Virus record (IMG/VR): IMGVR_UViG_3300021602_000013
Span: 1-36,105 of that record
Reading direction: 5' to 3' (one strand)
Length of the DNA stretch: 36,105 nt
From: a virus
The position numbers were made by a program, and so were the translations under genes. The notes below the pieces were generated by a model. It was not told where the DNA came from. It ran no database searches and was given only the letters and a program-made list of their open reading frames with translations. This document shows positions 13,979 through 20,733 of the stretch, one piece after another; the first letter of the stretch is position 1; each line of letters begins with the position of its first letter.

Positions 13979-14237
13979 TTGTCAGCATCTCAAAAAGTCT
14001 GGCATACTCGGTATAAGGTTCTTGAGCGAACCCAGTTGATCGCCATACCCGTCGTTTGAATATCTTCTCCATGTATACCCATTTGCCGGTGATCGTTCTC
14101 ACCGGTGTAATGGCATAGAATTCCGTCCACGGTCGTTCAATTGACATAAGGTCACCTTCAGGGTATGCTCCGGCCATGATCATCCCTGATCTGACGAAGT
14201 GCTTAACTCGCCTGGTGTATTCTTCTTCAGTTTCCAT
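13959..14237 (-). CDS. Array gene 8: conserved small phage protein (92 aa)
   Basis: From ATG 14237, METEEEYTRRVKHFVRSG, then 'RPWTEFYAITPVRT', 'GKWVYMEKIFKRRVWRST' and 'EYARLFEMLTNDEQPN'. The segment 'KRRVWRSTGF..EPYTEYA' resembles one I recall in other T4-like phages. GGTGG lies 10 bases upstream, inside the end of gene 7. A longer start at 14261 is possible. It does not end in L-R-W. Confidence 0.6.
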   Translation of the reverse strand: METEEEYTRRVKHFVRSGMIMAGAYPEGDLMSIERPWTEFYAITPVRTITGKWVYMEKIFKRRVWRSTGFAQEPYTEYARLFEMLTNDEQPN

Positions 14238-14475
14238 TTTGTAATAACCACCATATTTCATCTTGTTCTGTTTCAAACACAATATTGACCAAATACTCAT
14301 TCATGGCTCGTAGCCTGCTGTATGAATAGTTCGCCGCTTTTCTGTTCCATGTCATCTTCCACGGTCCGGGGTGAAGCAATCGGAATTCTCGTTCCAGATC
14401 AAACAATGTTCGTATATCCATTGGCTCAAACTTATATGAGTTCTGGATTCTACGCAGATCATCTTGCCAGTTCAT
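14227..14475 (-). CDS. Array gene 7: diverged member (82 aa)
   Basis: MNWQDDLRRIQNSYKFE, 'GPWKMTWNRKAANYSYS', and C-terminal 'FETEQDEIWWLLQNGN', which keeps the E-x-x-E-x-W-W-L-L frame of the family but not R-W. ATG 14475 overlaps the TGA of gene 6. Confidence 0.65.
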   Translation of the reverse strand: MNWQDDLRRIQNSYKFEPMDIRTLFDLEREFRLLHPGPWKMTWNRKAANYSYSRLRAMNEYLVNIVFETEQDEIWWLLQNGN

Positions 14476-14753
14476 ACTGTTTGCGCCTTTAATTTAATCC
14501 ACATAAACTCTTTCATGTCAACGGGGGAAGTCTCATCCACGTATCTATGCTTGACGAATCTGACACCGTCATCTGATTCAAGCCAGGCGCGATTGGCAAA
14601 TTGCATTGGCTTGGTTTTAAAATTCAAATACTTAACAGGTTCAAAAGTTTTTGGATTAGTAATATAATACTCTACTACATCCGTCTGCACCAGATATTTG
14701 TCACCATTGTATCTGTCAATACAGGCATCAGCAATTTCGTAATAGACGTTCAT
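14472..14753 (-). CDS. Array gene 6: diverged member (93 aa)
   Basis: MNVYYEIADACIDRYNGD at the start and 'MKEFMWIKLKAQTV' at the end. This ending is also seen in the 11-codon remnant at 15270-15305. Start after AGGTGGTT. The middle has no clear Trp-Cys helix. Confidence 0.65.
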   Translation of the reverse strand: MNVYYEIADACIDRYNGDKYLVQTDVVEYYITNPKTFEPVKYLNFKTKPMQFANRAWLESDDGVRFVKHRYVDETSPVDMKEFMWIKLKAQTV

Positions 14754-14977
14754 AACCACCTCAGGGCAAACCATACAGCATGTTTTTCATTTCTGAAGAA
14801 GAATCTTTCCATTACCATTCTATCAATGATGATAGTACGGGACGTCCAAATAACTTTCTTCCAGTTCAAATTTTGAACGGGGCCGTATGATGCATCTGGC
14901 AGACCTAATTCACTTTTCACACACTTATATGCCTGATATTGTCTGTCACCCGGAATATCAATTGAGGTGTATTTCAT
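14750..14977 (-). CDS. Array gene 5: LRW-family protein (75 aa)
   Basis: MKYTSIDIPGDRQYQ, helix 'QAYKCVKSELGLPDAS' (about 15-30), 'MERFFFRNEKHAVWFALRWL'. The helix has Lys-Cys in place of Trp-Cys. Start after AGGTGGTC at 14977. Confidence 0.75.
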   Translation of the reverse strand: MKYTSIDIPGDRQYQAYKCVKSELGLPDASYGPVQNLNWKKVIWTSRTIIIDRMVMERFFFRNEKHAVWFALRWL

Positions 14978-15291
14978 GACCACCTCAATACTAACATGGC
15001 ATACAGGTGTTCGTGAACGTCAACATGCAGACGCCAGCTTCCACCAGGAACATAGGTCCATTGTGTGGAGTTCAGTGACTTCAACCAATACATAACCTCG
15101 GGTTCAATGAACAGGGTATACCACATGTGGCCGTCAACATCTGCCTCAGACAGTTTCATAAACTTCGGCGGATTATAGTCTCTCATGTATATCTCATTGC
15201 AGGGGTTCGGGTGTACGCCCAACGATTGTCCGTACAGGACAGAAGAGGTACCACGCGGCTTGTGCGTTGTTATGTTTTTAGTTTTATCCAC
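14974..15291 (-). CDS. Array gene 4: LRW-family protein, GTG start (105 aa)
   Basis: The likely start is GTG 15291: AAGGAG lies 5 bases upstream, inside the short remnant frame. The protein has 'VMYWLKSLNSTQWTYV' (about 67-82) and 'VDVHEHLYAMLVLRWS' at the end. The N-terminal 40 residues are low in recognisable structure, so a start further in (for example the Met in 'YMRDYNPPK') cannot be excluded. Confidence 0.6.
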   Translation of the reverse strand: MDKTKNITTHKPRGTSSVLYGQSLGVHPNPCNEIYMRDYNPPKFMKLSEADVDGHMWYTLFIEPEVMYWLKSLNSTQWTYVPGGSWRLHVDVHEHLYAMLVLRWS

Positions 15292-15305
15292 ACTAACTCC
15301 TTCAT
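15270..15305 (-). pseudogene. Eleven-codon remnant of an array gene
   Basis: ATG 15305 overlaps the stop of gene 3 after AGGTGGTT, as for every array gene, but the frame is only MKELVWIKLKT. This matches the C-terminus of gene 6 (KEFMWIKLKAQTV), also in nucleotides (ATGAARGAGTT then GTGGATWAAA). The simplest reading is an internal deletion that joined a start codon to the end of a family member. The AAGGAG inside it now serves gene 4. Confidence 0.5.
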
Positions 15306-15517
15306 AACCACCTCAACATAAAGAACGCGGCGTCTTTGTCACGCTCAAACCAGATTACCATAGCTGAACCAGACGAGTGATATGACATAGCGTAAGAGTT
15401 CTTATCCCATTGTGTTAATGTGTCTAACCAATCTCTAATCTCTTTCACTTCTGCCACTCTGGCATTGAAACTCTCGGAGCTAAATTCAAGTGGTTTAATT
15501 GGGTAATGAACAATCAT
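15302..15517 (-). CDS. Array gene 3: LRW-family protein (71 aa)
   Basis: MIVHYPIKPLEFSSES, helix 'EIRDWLDTLTQWDK' (about 26-39), 'AMVIWFERDKDAAFFMLRWL'. Trp-Leu replaces Trp-Cys. Start after AGGTGGGC at 15517. Confidence 0.75.
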   Translation of the reverse strand: MIVHYPIKPLEFSSESFNARVAEVKEIRDWLDTLTQWDKNSYAMSYHSSGSAMVIWFERDKDAAFFMLRWL

Positions 15518-15753
15518 GCCCACCTCAGTATAAAAAGTACCCGATCAGATTCTTTCACAAAGTAATACTTGTTGTCACCGGCCATCCATGTTCTCGTTGA
15601 CCAGGCACCAGGTGGTCCAAATGTTTCAGTACACCATTTCCATATTTCATCACATATCTCTGAATGGTCTTCCCAATCAGTGTTGTCCCACTGCGGAGAC
15701 ACCCAATGATACATGGTACTTATTGACTTATATTTGCCAACTTTCAATATCAC
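15514..15753 (-). CDS. Array gene 2: LRW-family protein, GTG start (79 aa)
   Basis: The junction reads AGGTGGTCGTGA, so the start is GTG 15753 in a GTGA overlap. MILKVGKYKSISTMYH, helix 'EIWKWCTETFGPPGAW' (about 36-51), 'NKYYFVKESDRVLFILRWA'. It has all family marks. Confidence 0.75.
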   Translation of the reverse strand: MILKVGKYKSISTMYHWVSPQWDNTDWEDHSEICDEIWKWCTETFGPPGAWSTRTWMAGDNKYYFVKESDRVLFILRWA

Positions 15754-15983
15754 GACCACCTCAGTATAAACGCTGTGACGTGCTTGGGATCCGCGAAGAA
15801 ATATCCGCGAGATATCCAGTCGCCACCATCACGGAACCAATTCTTTCGTCCGACATTCTTGTTACACCAAACCTGTACTTCATCATCCAGATCATCTGTG
15901 TCCAGATCAACGTATGACTGATATTTGAAGGTGACTTTCTGTTTGAACCGTCTCTCAATTTGTCTGCGTTCTCTGGAGTTCAT
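15750..15983 (-). CDS. Array gene 1 (5' end): LRW-family protein (77 aa)
   Basis: MNSRERRQIERRFKQKV (basic), helix 'EVQVWCNKNVGRKNW' (about 35-49), 'RGYFFADPKHVTAFILRWS'. Its ATG shares one base with the TGA of the 232-residue zinc-finger gene before it (TGATG), so the array is joined to the operon that comes from 17.5 kb. Confidence 0.75.
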   Translation of the reverse strand: MNSRERRQIERRFKQKVTFKYQSYVDLDTDDLDDEVQVWCNKNVGRKNWFRDGGDWISRGYFFADPKHVTAFILRWS

Positions 15984-16681
15984 CAGTATCCTGCTTGTTT
16001 TAACAACCCCTTCACCGTTAGTGCAGTTTCAGGGTCGCGTTTAAATTTAATTGCCCATTGTTCCGGGTTAATATAATCAATGACTATTCTAACATGATCC
16101 TGATTTAATGTCGAGAGAAATTGTGTCCCACTGTCGCTTTGGTACAACAACCAGGGACTTATCTTTCCAAGCGTGATTTGATAGCATATCTTGTTTGGAT
16201 TACAATACCGTAACAGATCATTTGGTTGAATTCCTTCTTCCTTGGTCATCCGAATACAGGTTTCAACGCTGCGATGAATGGCATCAAATGGATCCTCAAT
16301 TCTTATGTACTCAATGAGATACCGAGTATAGATTGAATCGTGACACCATTGGTCAATTTTGATTTGTTCTTTTAGTAGCCAGTCTGCGAACCTACTGACA
16401 TTGATGGCATTGATGTTTACACAATGAGTGCCGAACTTGGCAAACGCCGTATAATATGCGCTCTTTATGAATTCCTGATAGGTGCGATTCTTCTTACTGG
16501 TGCTATTCTTTGTGTAGAATTGCAGCCATGTTTGAAAGCCGATGCGATTGCCTTGCTTGTCTTTTTCTTGCCAGCGGTGTTTGTACTCACAGATATGTTT
16601 GAACTCTGTGGTCTCCCGAAGGAAAGTTCGTCCGCAGAACTCGCATCCGAACTTCGGTTTAGTTTCCGCTGTCTCTGTCAT
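15983..16681 (-). CDS. Zinc-finger-containing conserved T4-like protein (232 aa)
   Basis: An N-terminal C2H2-like finger 'CEFCGRTFLRETTEFKHIC' (about 13-31) is followed by a helical body: 'IGFQTWLQFYTKN', 'FIKSAYYTAFAKFGTHC', 'FADWLLKEQIKIDQWC', 'DLLRYCNPNKICYQIT', 'GKISPWLLYQSDSG', end 'VKGLLKQAGY'. I recall a family with this finger plus body in many cyanophage-type T4-like genomes, without a firm function. It overlaps the end of the preceding gene by 23 bases. Its place near replication genes would fit a DNA-binding role. Confidence 0.7.
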   Translation of the reverse strand: MTETAETKPKFGCEFCGRTFLRETTEFKHICEYKHRWQEKDKQGNRIGFQTWLQFYTKNSTSKKNRTYQEFIKSAYYTAFAKFGTHCVNINAINVSRFADWLLKEQIKIDQWCHDSIYTRYLIEYIRIEDPFDAIHRSVETCIRMTKEEGIQPNDLLRYCNPNKICYQITLGKISPWLLYQSDSGTQFLSTLNQDHVRIVIDYINPEQWAIKFKRDPETALTVKGLLKQAGY

Positions 16682-17246
16682 ATTGTGCTATGGTTTCGTC
16701 GCTGACCACATGCGAAAGGGCCTCAATGTCTGTGAGTTTCATCAGAGGGAATAGCATGGCCAGATGTCGTTTCCGGTCATGATCAGACACAAATGCCTCT
16801 GCCAATTGATTCACGGTATCCTGAGATTGCTTTGAATAGATTTTCTTGAAGTACTCGGATACTTCCTTCTTCGTTGTTGCCTTGTCCAGAGATACCACAG
16901 ATGAACTAAGGTGAGGAATCCATTGATGGAATTGCTTGCCAAGACCAGGAGAAGAGGCGCACATCATCAGCCATTGTAGTTTAGGATGCTTGGAGACATT
17001 CTCATTGAACAGATACTTGTTCACATGATAATCCACTGAGCGAAGATAGTATCCTTGAAGTTCTCCGGCACCTTTGATGGCGCTCATCCAATGTGTGTAC
17101 ATATACGGCACAAACTTCTTCTGTTGTTCCGGAGTCAACTTGTCATAATAGTCGTAGTCTTTGCGATCCAGCGCCGCCAGTGCCTCAAACAAATTGAGGT
17201 CTGCATCAATCTTCTCGTCAGTCGGTACTTTCGCTTTAGTTGCCAT
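16659..17246 (-). CDS. Possible clamp-loader small subunit (gp62-like)
   Basis: 195 residues: 'NLFEALAALDRKDYDYYDKL', 'FVPYMYTHWMSAIKG', 'YYLRSVDYHVNKYLF', 'HPKLQWLMMCASSPGLGKQF', then 'QWI' and a helical C-terminal half. The order of short motifs (F-x-x-L-x-A-[L/I] early; P/K-[F/Y]-M; a Tyr-x-L/M helix; then Y/W-L-M-x-A-x-P-x-G-x-x-[F/Y]-x-x-W) parallels T4 gp62, which holds gp44 in the clamp loader. The match is by pattern only, and gp44 and gp45 are not in the window. Alternative: an unrelated conserved phage protein. Confidence 0.45.
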   Translation of the reverse strand: MATKAKVPTDEKIDADLNLFEALAALDRKDYDYYDKLTPEQQKKFVPYMYTHWMSAIKGAGELQGYYLRSVDYHVNKYLFNENVSKHPKLQWLMMCASSPGLGKQFHQWIPHLSSSVVSLDKATTKKEVSEYFKKIYSKQSQDTVNQLAEAFVSDHDRKRHLAMLFPLMKLTDIEALSHVVSDETIAQYDRDSGN

Positions 17247-17529
17247 GTGGACCCTTCTTCCATACTTCTTTGACGATGGTCATGCTGACTGAATCGGGGT
17301 GCCACGGTGACATATCACAAAGGCATCCGCAGAACTCACCCATCTCAGGCACCCACGGAATACTCCACAGATTGTATTCGTTGCGGATGTATCGTCCGAG
17401 AGTATCGTGATACCTTGATAGCTTGTTATCGTCTTTGAGTCCGGTTAGGAAGAATTCATTGAGTGCATCTGTAGCCCACTCTTTCAGAATCATCCTGTGG
17501 ACATCATCAATTAAATCCGTATGCGTCAT
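17236..17529 (-). CDS. Small conserved protein, unknown (97 aa)
   Basis: MTHTDLIDDVHRMILKEW, 'LNEFFLTGLKDDNKLSRYHD', 'EMGEFCGCLCDMSPWHPDS'. The cluster C-G-C-L-C is notable but has no matching pair nearby. It overlaps the cyclotransferase-like gene by 23 bases and the possible gp62 gene by 11 bases, so it belongs to the same translational chain. Confidence 0.55.
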   Translation of the reverse strand: MTHTDLIDDVHRMILKEWATDALNEFFLTGLKDDNKLSRYHDTLGRYIRNEYNLWSIPWVPEMGEFCGCLCDMSPWHPDSVSMTIVKEVWKKGPHGN

Positions 17530-17923
17530 GGTGTTCTAAATTGGGGTCAGCAATTCCAGATTCTTCCAGACCTTCTAACACCGAGTAAAAATAATGTTCA
17601 CTTGGGTAACATTCACGGACTTGACGACGGTGATGCCGTGTCATGATGTAAACCCATGCGGCCCTTGTTCGACCGTGGTGCTGAACCCGAACCATTTCCC
17701 TTGTATAAGAATAAGGATATCCTTCGCGCCTGTCTAATTGCTTCAACAGATTATAATCTATTTCCCATAGAACGCCAAGGACCGAGTTACCCGGACGCCT
17801 AAACACGTTGGCATGACTGAGCATCTCCCAGGCGAACCCCGGCAGTTCGGCTGCTCCTAATCTTCGTGCTTCTGCTGACATGATATTACTGTTTGTCAAC
17901 ATTCCATATGTAAATACCAACAT
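17507..17923 (-). CDS. Gamma-glutamylcyclotransferase-like protein (GGCT/AIG2 fold)
   Basis: 138 residues from ATG 17923. 'LVFTYGMLTN' (2-11) is the Y-G-x-L substrate loop of the family, 'LPGFAWEML' follows, 'SVLGVLWEID' is the core strand, and 'QLDRREGYPYSYTRE' carries the catalytic Glu (D-x-x-E-G). Bacterial enzymes of this fold act on gamma-glutamyl amines or peptides; the phage substrate is unknown. The start overlaps the stop of the broken endonuclease frame (TAATG). The frame upstream to 17977 is not needed. Confidence 0.8.
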   Translation of the reverse strand: MLVFTYGMLTNSNIMSAEARRLGAAELPGFAWEMLSHANVFRRPGNSVLGVLWEIDYNLLKQLDRREGYPYSYTREMVRVQHHGRTRAAWVYIMTRHHRRQVRECYPSEHYFYSVLEGLEESGIADPNLEHHDAYGFN

Positions 17924-18636
17924 TAATTTACTTTTCTTCTCTTTGATTCGGCTGAACTTACTTGGACAAAATCCCAATCAACCATTGGTATATTGCGTGA
18001 CAACATATCGCTTTTCATATTTAAAAACAATTGTTGTGGTATTCGTTTACTAAATCCAAACTTGTCAGTCACCGTCACTTGCCCGGCAGACGCTTTACTC
18101 CATTTCTCACCGCCCTTTTTACCTTTGATGCTGCCATTAGCGCGGCGCTCCTCGGAAGTAAGTTTACCTAACCCATTCATATATTTCTCATGGCGTTGTT
18201 CTTTTGTTAGTAAAGCAAATGTTTTTTCATAGGACCTTTTACCGGACAATATCATTTTTTCTTTCGTGTCGTTTGTTCTTCGTAATATCGCATCTTTCAT
18301 CTTTTGTATCATCGCCGGTGTTGAAGGCTTTCCTTTATTCTACGGTTCCTCGGTAGTTTTACCACCACCGCCATTTTCTTCCATTAAATTAGCCCATGCT
18401 CCACTTTCAGTAACATTCCATAGTTCACTATAATGAAGCCCCCATTTCTTCAATTCATCTTTAGATTGACATTCACAGATAATTTCAGTGAGGATAGTCT
18501 TCCCGTGCTTATTCAAGTGAAGTAACCAATGTTTTCCGGAGCCAAGATACTTGTGAGGATCCTTCTTTTTTGTTTGGCAGAGGTATTTTAGACCGGTGAT
18601 AGTATGGGTCTTAACCATGAGGTAATAAATAGTCAT
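17923..18636 (-). pseudogene. GIY-YIG homing endonuclease split by an in-frame amber codon
   Basis: The first 98 codons (from ATG 18636) encode a GIY-YIG-type N-terminus: 'IYYLMVKTHTITGLKYLCQT', 'DPHKYLGSGKHWLLHL', 'ESGAWANLMEENGGGG'. A TAG at 18340-18342 follows 'KTTEEP'. The same frame then continues without shift as NKGKPSTPAMIQKMKD through a NUMOD-like basic region to a normal C-terminus, 237 sense codons in all. One nonsense change therefore separates the nuclease domain from the DNA-binding part. The leader and first codons (AGGAGCACCAGCATGACTAT) match the intact gene at 26256. Confidence 0.8.
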
Positions 18637-18701
18637 GCTGGTGCTCCTTGGGCATTAGAGTAGTTGGGGTTCCGACGCCCGCGAACTACACTATTATTTA
18701 G
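18637..18701 (-). promoter_or_regulatory. Late promoter and 5' stem-loop leader of the split endonuclease
   Basis: CTAAATA (18695-18701); the predicted +1 at 18688 is the first base of TAGTT, which pairs with AACTA (18661-18665), extended by an outer G-C pair. AAGGAG lies before ATG 18636. This stem has a different sequence from the one at 7323-7352 but the same position. Confidence 0.55.
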
Positions 18702-18708
18702 TCCAATT

Positions 18709-19212
18709 TCAGAAACACTGCCCATAGTCAATTACCTCGCAGTTACGCGAGACCTCTTTTACAAAATACGCACACCTGGGCTTCGGCCCGTCTTCCAGAG
18801 GAACGCAGAGAAATTGTCCATTCTTCAACCGCGGAGCATACCAAGTCACATCGTTATAAATATCAACGATTTCGATTGGCATAAAATCTGGAACGAATGA
18901 ACTGAGCGGATTAAAGATAAATGCGTTGAAACCGCGGTCATTGATGCTGGTCAGCGGCAACGTTTCCAGATCACCGTGTTCCTTTTCACCAATGACAATT
19001 TGCCAATCAACTGGCATCTTCACTGTGCTTGAACCAATTCTTAGGACCAGAGCAGGAGAATTGAATGATTCCAGAAAGATCAGCGGAATGTAATGATAGT
19101 CAACATTCTGAGGATTTGAATTATCAAGAATGGCAAACCGTAGGTCGTCAATCTCATCCGGGAGAGTTTCCAGATTGTATCTGGTATTGTTGTCAAGGGT
19201 TAATATGAACAT
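18709..19212 (-). CDS. Conserved T4-like protein next to uvsW (167 aa)
   Basis: MFILTLDNNTRYNLETLPDE, 'IPLIFLESFNSPALVLRIG', 'MPVDWQIVIGEKEHGDLETL', 'NPLSSFVPDFMPIEIVDIY', 'CAYFVKEVSRN'. I recall this as a conserved gene beside uvsW in cyanophage-type T4-like genomes; function unknown. The promoter overlaps the 3' end of uvsW, and the predicted start site is within one base of the ATG, so it is probably leaderless. Confidence 0.7.
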   Translation of the reverse strand: MFILTLDNNTRYNLETLPDEIDDLRFAILDNSNPQNVDYHYIPLIFLESFNSPALVLRIGSSTVKMPVDWQIVIGEKEHGDLETLPLTSINDRGFNAFIFNPLSSFVPDFMPIEIVDIYNDVTWYAPRLKNGQFLCVPLEDGPKPRCAYFVKEVSRNCEVIDYGQCF

Positions 19213-19217
19213 TGTGT

Positions 19218-19246
19218 ATTATAACATAAAATTGAATAAAAGTCAA
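19218..19246 (-). promoter_or_regulatory. Sigma70 promoter for the 167-aa gene
   Basis: TTGACT (19241-19246), 17 bp, TATAAT (19218-19223), 5 bases before ATG 19212. Confidence 0.7.
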
Positions 19247-20727
19247 GACTTATACTTCACCTTGGTTACGTCAAACGGATACGAAGCCTCTTTATAGAAG
19301 GCCTTTCGTTGAGTCAGATGGCGTTTGGAGAACTTGCAACTGCTGGTAATGTCAGTGATTTGGACGAAGTCTTTGTCCGAGGCCATTCGCAACCCGCGAC
19401 CAATACTCTGAATGGTTCGCACAAATGATTTGCCTGGCTCAATCAATACCACATTGAACAATCGTGGAATATTTATCCCGACTGCCGCCACACCGTATGT
19501 GGCAATGATGATCTTGTTAGTGGCAGTGGCCACATCAGCATATTGCTCAATTCGTTTAGATGACTTGGTGCCACCTGAAACAAATACCACATCATCCTTT
19601 AGAGTGTTATAGTTCGTCAGATTTGCCAGAAGTTTCTCTCCGGCTTCAATACGATCCACCAGCACCAGAGTGTTTCCGGTGCGATTCACCTGAGCAATCT
19701 CTTTGGCAATGGCAATCATCCGCTCATCATTACTTACCAGATATTTCAATTCAGTTTGGTAATCACGGAAATCAACCTCATCCTGCATCTGAATGATATT
19801 CACATGACAATTGGCCAGAACACCTTGCTCTTGTAATTCACTTGCGGCTAACTTATTGATCACCGGACCGAGACTGACCAGTAGAGCCTGCGATTCAAAC
19901 TTTGCCTTAGGGATTGTACCGGTGAGACCCCAACGAATTGGAATGGTGCTCATGACGCCGGTGAGTAGAGTTTTGAGGGCATCTGCCTTAGCCTGATGAA
20001 CCTCATCTACAATGACACATACCACACCCTCAAGGAAGTCTTGAATGGTCACCTCTGCCTCACCCGCTTTGGTATTCTTCAACAGATTATTCAGTGATTG
20101 CCAGGTGCATATGGTATGCGTCTTGCCAATCTCTTTGCGTCCACCGAAGTATACACCTACATCCAGGCCCATATTGATGTAATCTGCTTCTGTTTGAGTA
20201 ACAAGGCTGATGTTAGGCACAATGACAATGGAACGACCGTATGCCTCAATGTTCTTACTCAGTGATGCTGTGATAAGCGTCTTACCTGCACCGGTGGCAA
20301 TTTCCTGCAGACATTGTGGGTTTCCAAGGAAGCGATTGATAATCTCCACCTGATAGTCCCGCAGCACAATTGGCGTGCCCTCAACCGGGTGACCTTTAGG
20401 CCAGAGTGTATCAGAATAGGTGTCCTCCTTTACTTGGTCAAAGGTAAATGATCTGGAATACTCTCTGCGATCATCAATATCAATGTGATATCCGGCACCG
20501 TCAAGCACCGGAATGATTTCCTCAAGCAGATTGATGTAGGTGCTGCCGGCAAGCGAAAAGAACGAGACTTTGCCGTCCCATCGCCCCAGCCGGACACTCG
20601 GCAGATATCGCGCCCCTGGTACTTCAAACGAGAACATCTTCATCAGTTGTCGTCGTTCGGGCAAGTCTAACCCCTGGATCTTGCAGTTTACCTCGTCTGT
20701 TATCAGTATGATACATTTTTTTGTCAT
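19243..20727 (-). CDS. uvsW: Recombination DNA-RNA helicase UvsW
   Basis: 494 residues, matching T4 UvsW in length and layout: an N-terminal small domain ('PERRQLMKMFSFEVPG', 'RLGRWDGKVSFF'), then superfamily 2 motifs: Q-type 'LRDYQVEIINRFL', motif I 'EIATGAGKT' (about 141-149), motif II 'VIVDEVHQ' (about 238-245), motif III 'WGLTGTIPK', motif V 'IIATYGVAAVGINIP', motif VI 'QSIGRGLRM'. It unwinds branched DNA and R-loops and helps switch from origin- to recombination-dependent replication. The promoter's +1 falls on the A of ATG 20727, so the mRNA should be leaderless. Confidence 0.95.
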   Translation of the reverse strand: MTKKCIILITDEVNCKIQGLDLPERRQLMKMFSFEVPGARYLPSVRLGRWDGKVSFFSLAGSTYINLLEEIIPVLDGAGYHIDIDDRREYSRSFTFDQVKEDTYSDTLWPKGHPVEGTPIVLRDYQVEIINRFLGNPQCLQEIATGAGKTLITASLSKNIEAYGRSIVIVPNISLVTQTEADYINMGLDVGVYFGGRKEIGKTHTICTWQSLNNLLKNTKAGEAEVTIQDFLEGVVCVIVDEVHQAKADALKTLLTGVMSTIPIRWGLTGTIPKAKFESQALLVSLGPVINKLAASELQEQGVLANCHVNIIQMQDEVDFRDYQTELKYLVSNDERMIAIAKEIAQVNRTGNTLVLVDRIEAGEKLLANLTNYNTLKDDVVFVSGGTKSSKRIEQYADVATATNKIIIATYGVAAVGINIPRLFNVVLIEPGKSFVRTIQSIGRGLRMASDKDFVQITDITSSCKFSKRHLTQRKAFYKEASYPFDVTKVKYKS

Positions 20728-20733
20728 TCAGTT

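Larger units (their letters stand above)
10172..15983 (-). repeat. Tandem array of short paralogous genes with shared C-terminal LRW motif
   Basis: Twenty-three consecutive genes of 54-136 codons run on the minus strand with ATGA or similar overlaps. About twenty share a layout: a helix with Trp-Cys (or Trp-Leu) followed by a Gly/Pro turn ('KWCRTNIGTP', 'DWCREHIGLG', 'KWCIENFGP'), one or two strands with aromatic residues, and a C-terminal helix of the form E/D-x-D/H-A/Y-x-W-F-x-L-R-W-[A/S/V/L/K]. At sixteen junctions AGGTGG encodes the Arg-Trp and also lies 3-4 bases before the next ATG or GTG. The recurring stretch on the plus strand reads CAT-GACC or GCCC-ACCTCA. Names and function are unknown to me; small unannotated proteins with a similar ending occur in other T4-like phages as far as I recall. 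Confidence 0.85.

Noticed and set aside
10360-15760. Regularly spaced short repeats (ACCTCA with CAT) that look like a CRISPR array
   Set aside because: Spacing is irregular (about 165-410 bases), each repeat is only about 10-12 bases, and every spacer is an open frame. The repeats are gene junctions.
17923-18636. TAG codon read as an amino acid (recoded phage)
   Set aside because: Several other genes in the window end normally in TAG, so genome-wide recoding is unlikely. A nonsense change is simpler.
18855-18862. TATAAATA on the plus strand
   Set aside because: Inside the minus-strand 167-aa gene with no plus-strand gene downstream; probably chance.
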